A DNA stretch of 5,476 nucleotides from an uncultured Hungatella sp. Lineage in GTDB: Bacteria > Bacillota > Clostridia > Lachnospirales > Lachnospiraceae. The stretch covers positions 1 to 5,476 of the forward strand of contig CAJUPQ010000127.1 in the NCBI GenBank assembly GCA_910588505.1, written 5' to 3'. Below are positions 5,161 to 5,476 of the stretch, piece after piece. The notes beneath the pieces are model-generated. The model was given only the letters and a program-made list of their open reading frames with translations. It made no database searches and was not told where the DNA came from. Within the stretch, counting starts at the first letter, position 1. Each line of letters opens with the position of its first letter. The position numbers and the translations under genes were made by a program.

Positions 5161-5184
5161 ATCATCCCCATTTCCGCTTTTCAA
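5156..5184 (-). promoter_or_regulatory. Sigma-A-type promoter for the MNT-HEPN-Fic operon
   Basis: On the minus strand TTGAAA (5184-5179) and TATAAT (5161-5156) are separated by exactly 17 bases, close to the full consensus. The start of transcription would fall around 5145-5150, giving a leader of roughly 65 bases before the mntA start. The -35 box lies within the 3' end of the small membrane-protein reading frame. Confidence 0.85.
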
Positions 5185-5344
5185 TATTTGCAGACATCCG
5201 TGTTTTAAATGTTTTAAAACTGTTCCAGGAAGCCGTTGATTTCCCTGCACACCCTCTCCCCGGGGCAAGGGCAAACACCATAAGCACAGCAATCCCCACA
5301 ACTGCCAGCACTCCAATCAAAACCACTTTCATACACACCTTCAT
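5162..5344 (-). CDS. Small single-pass membrane protein of unknown function
   Basis: The frame encodes 60 residues from an ATG at 5344, with GGGAG 7 bases upstream; it starts just after the stop of the upstream partial gene, so the two are probably co-transcribed. A second in-frame ATG at 5332 is an alternative start. Residues 7-27 (VVLIGVLAVVGIAVLMVFALA) are one strong transmembrane helix or uncleaved signal anchor behind a short basic N-terminus. The remaining tail (about 30 residues) is basic and rich in Ser/Thr/Lys, including FKTFKT from a TGTTTTAAA direct repeat. The cysteine at 32 lacks a proper lipobox context. The stop overlaps the edge of the mntA -10 box. The family is not recognised. 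The hydrophobic helix and spacing favour a real gene, but the 3' part could be degenerate. Confidence 0.5.
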   Translation of the reverse strand: MKVCMKVVLIGVLAVVGIAVLMVFALAPGRGCAGKSTASWNSFKTFKTRMSANIEKRKWG

Positions 5345-5345
5345 C

Positions 5346-5476
5346 TTACCGCTCCCACTCATCTTCCTGCAGATCCAATCTATCCTCTGAACGGCCGCAG
5401 GGATAGACAAACGGCGGTACATCCTTTGCCGCCTGTTCCTCCTGCTGGCGGCGTTGTTCCTCCACCTCTGCCGGGG
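5346..5476 (-). CDS. C-terminal end of an unrecognised protein, cut by the window edge
   Basis: The last 42 codons of a minus-strand gene run in from the right edge and end at TAA (5346-5348). The tail reads AEVEEQRRQQEEQAAKDVPP, then FVYPCGRSEDRLDLQEDEWER: a charged, probably coiled Glu/Gln/Arg-rich segment followed by an acidic end. It is open through the edge in this frame, and its stop sits one base before the ATG of the small membrane-protein gene, the spacing of genes in one operon. Charged coiled tails like this occur at the ends of relaxases and other large mobile-element proteins, but nothing here allows an assignment. Confidence 0.6.
   Translation of the reverse strand, partial: PAEVEEQRRQQEEQAAKDVPPFVYPCGRSEDRLDLQEDEWER

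Noticed and set aside
5202..5220. Inverted repeat GTTTTAAA / TTTAAAAC with a three-base loop
   Set aside because: It is A+T-only pairing apart from its ends, lies within the small membrane-protein frame and arises from a TGTTTTAAA direct repeat. It is weak as a terminator and not clearly functional.

Overview
The window looks like a mosaic accessory region from a gut-type Clostridia genome, probably Lachnospiraceae. This is inferred from mid-range base composition, strong AGGAGG-type ribosome sites, sigma-A-like promoters, and the protein types present: OmpR-type two-component pair, BcrA-like ABC ATPase, DUF1703/PDDEXK_9 proteins and HEPN-MNT modules. No species can be named from sequence alone.

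Left block (1-892, + strand): two decayed genes. The first is a fragment resembling the N-terminal half of a Uma2-family nuclease. The second is an AAA-ATPase/PDDEXK_9 gene broken by frameshifts and internal deletions. Its C-terminal nuclease portion is still open and overlaps the next gene by four bases.

Signalling block (889-2742, + strand): an intact OmpR-family response regulator and a short histidine kinase with one N-terminal membrane helix and no outer sensor. Then comes a 90-base promoter region with three phased 11-base near-repeats before a TACAAT box, and the first 41 codons of an ABC transporter ATPase. The ATPase is cut inside its Walker A motif, where it abuts, tail to tail, the first 25 codons of an opposite-strand ribbon-helix-helix-like gene. 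This is a clear recombination junction near 2740-2745, and it leaves the two-component system without its likely transporter.

Middle block (2743-3635): the truncated minus-strand gene, a divergent + strand gene of unknown function (2951-3322), and a non-coding stretch. That stretch holds a GC-rich hairpin, a run of five consecutive short stem-loops (3418-3547), and a strong minus-strand intrinsic terminator (3575-3610).

Right block (3636-5184, - strand): a compact operon with its own 17-base-spaced promoter, an inverted-repeat operator over the -10 box, and the terminator. It encodes an MNT nucleotidyltransferase (MntA-like antitoxin), a HEPN ribonuclease (HepT-like toxin) overlapping it by 17 bases, and a Fic-fold protein from a TTG start 26 bases later. 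In known HEPN-MNT pairs the MNT protein adenylylates the tyrosine of the toxin RX4HXY motif. Fic proteins also usually transfer AMP. Here the Fic catalytic histidine is glutamine and the last motif arginine is methionine, while the inhibitory-helix motif is kept. An MNT-HEPN-noncanonical Fic operon is the most interesting candidate in the window. Upstream on the same strand are a small single-helix membrane protein and the C-terminal end of an unrecognised protein running off the window.
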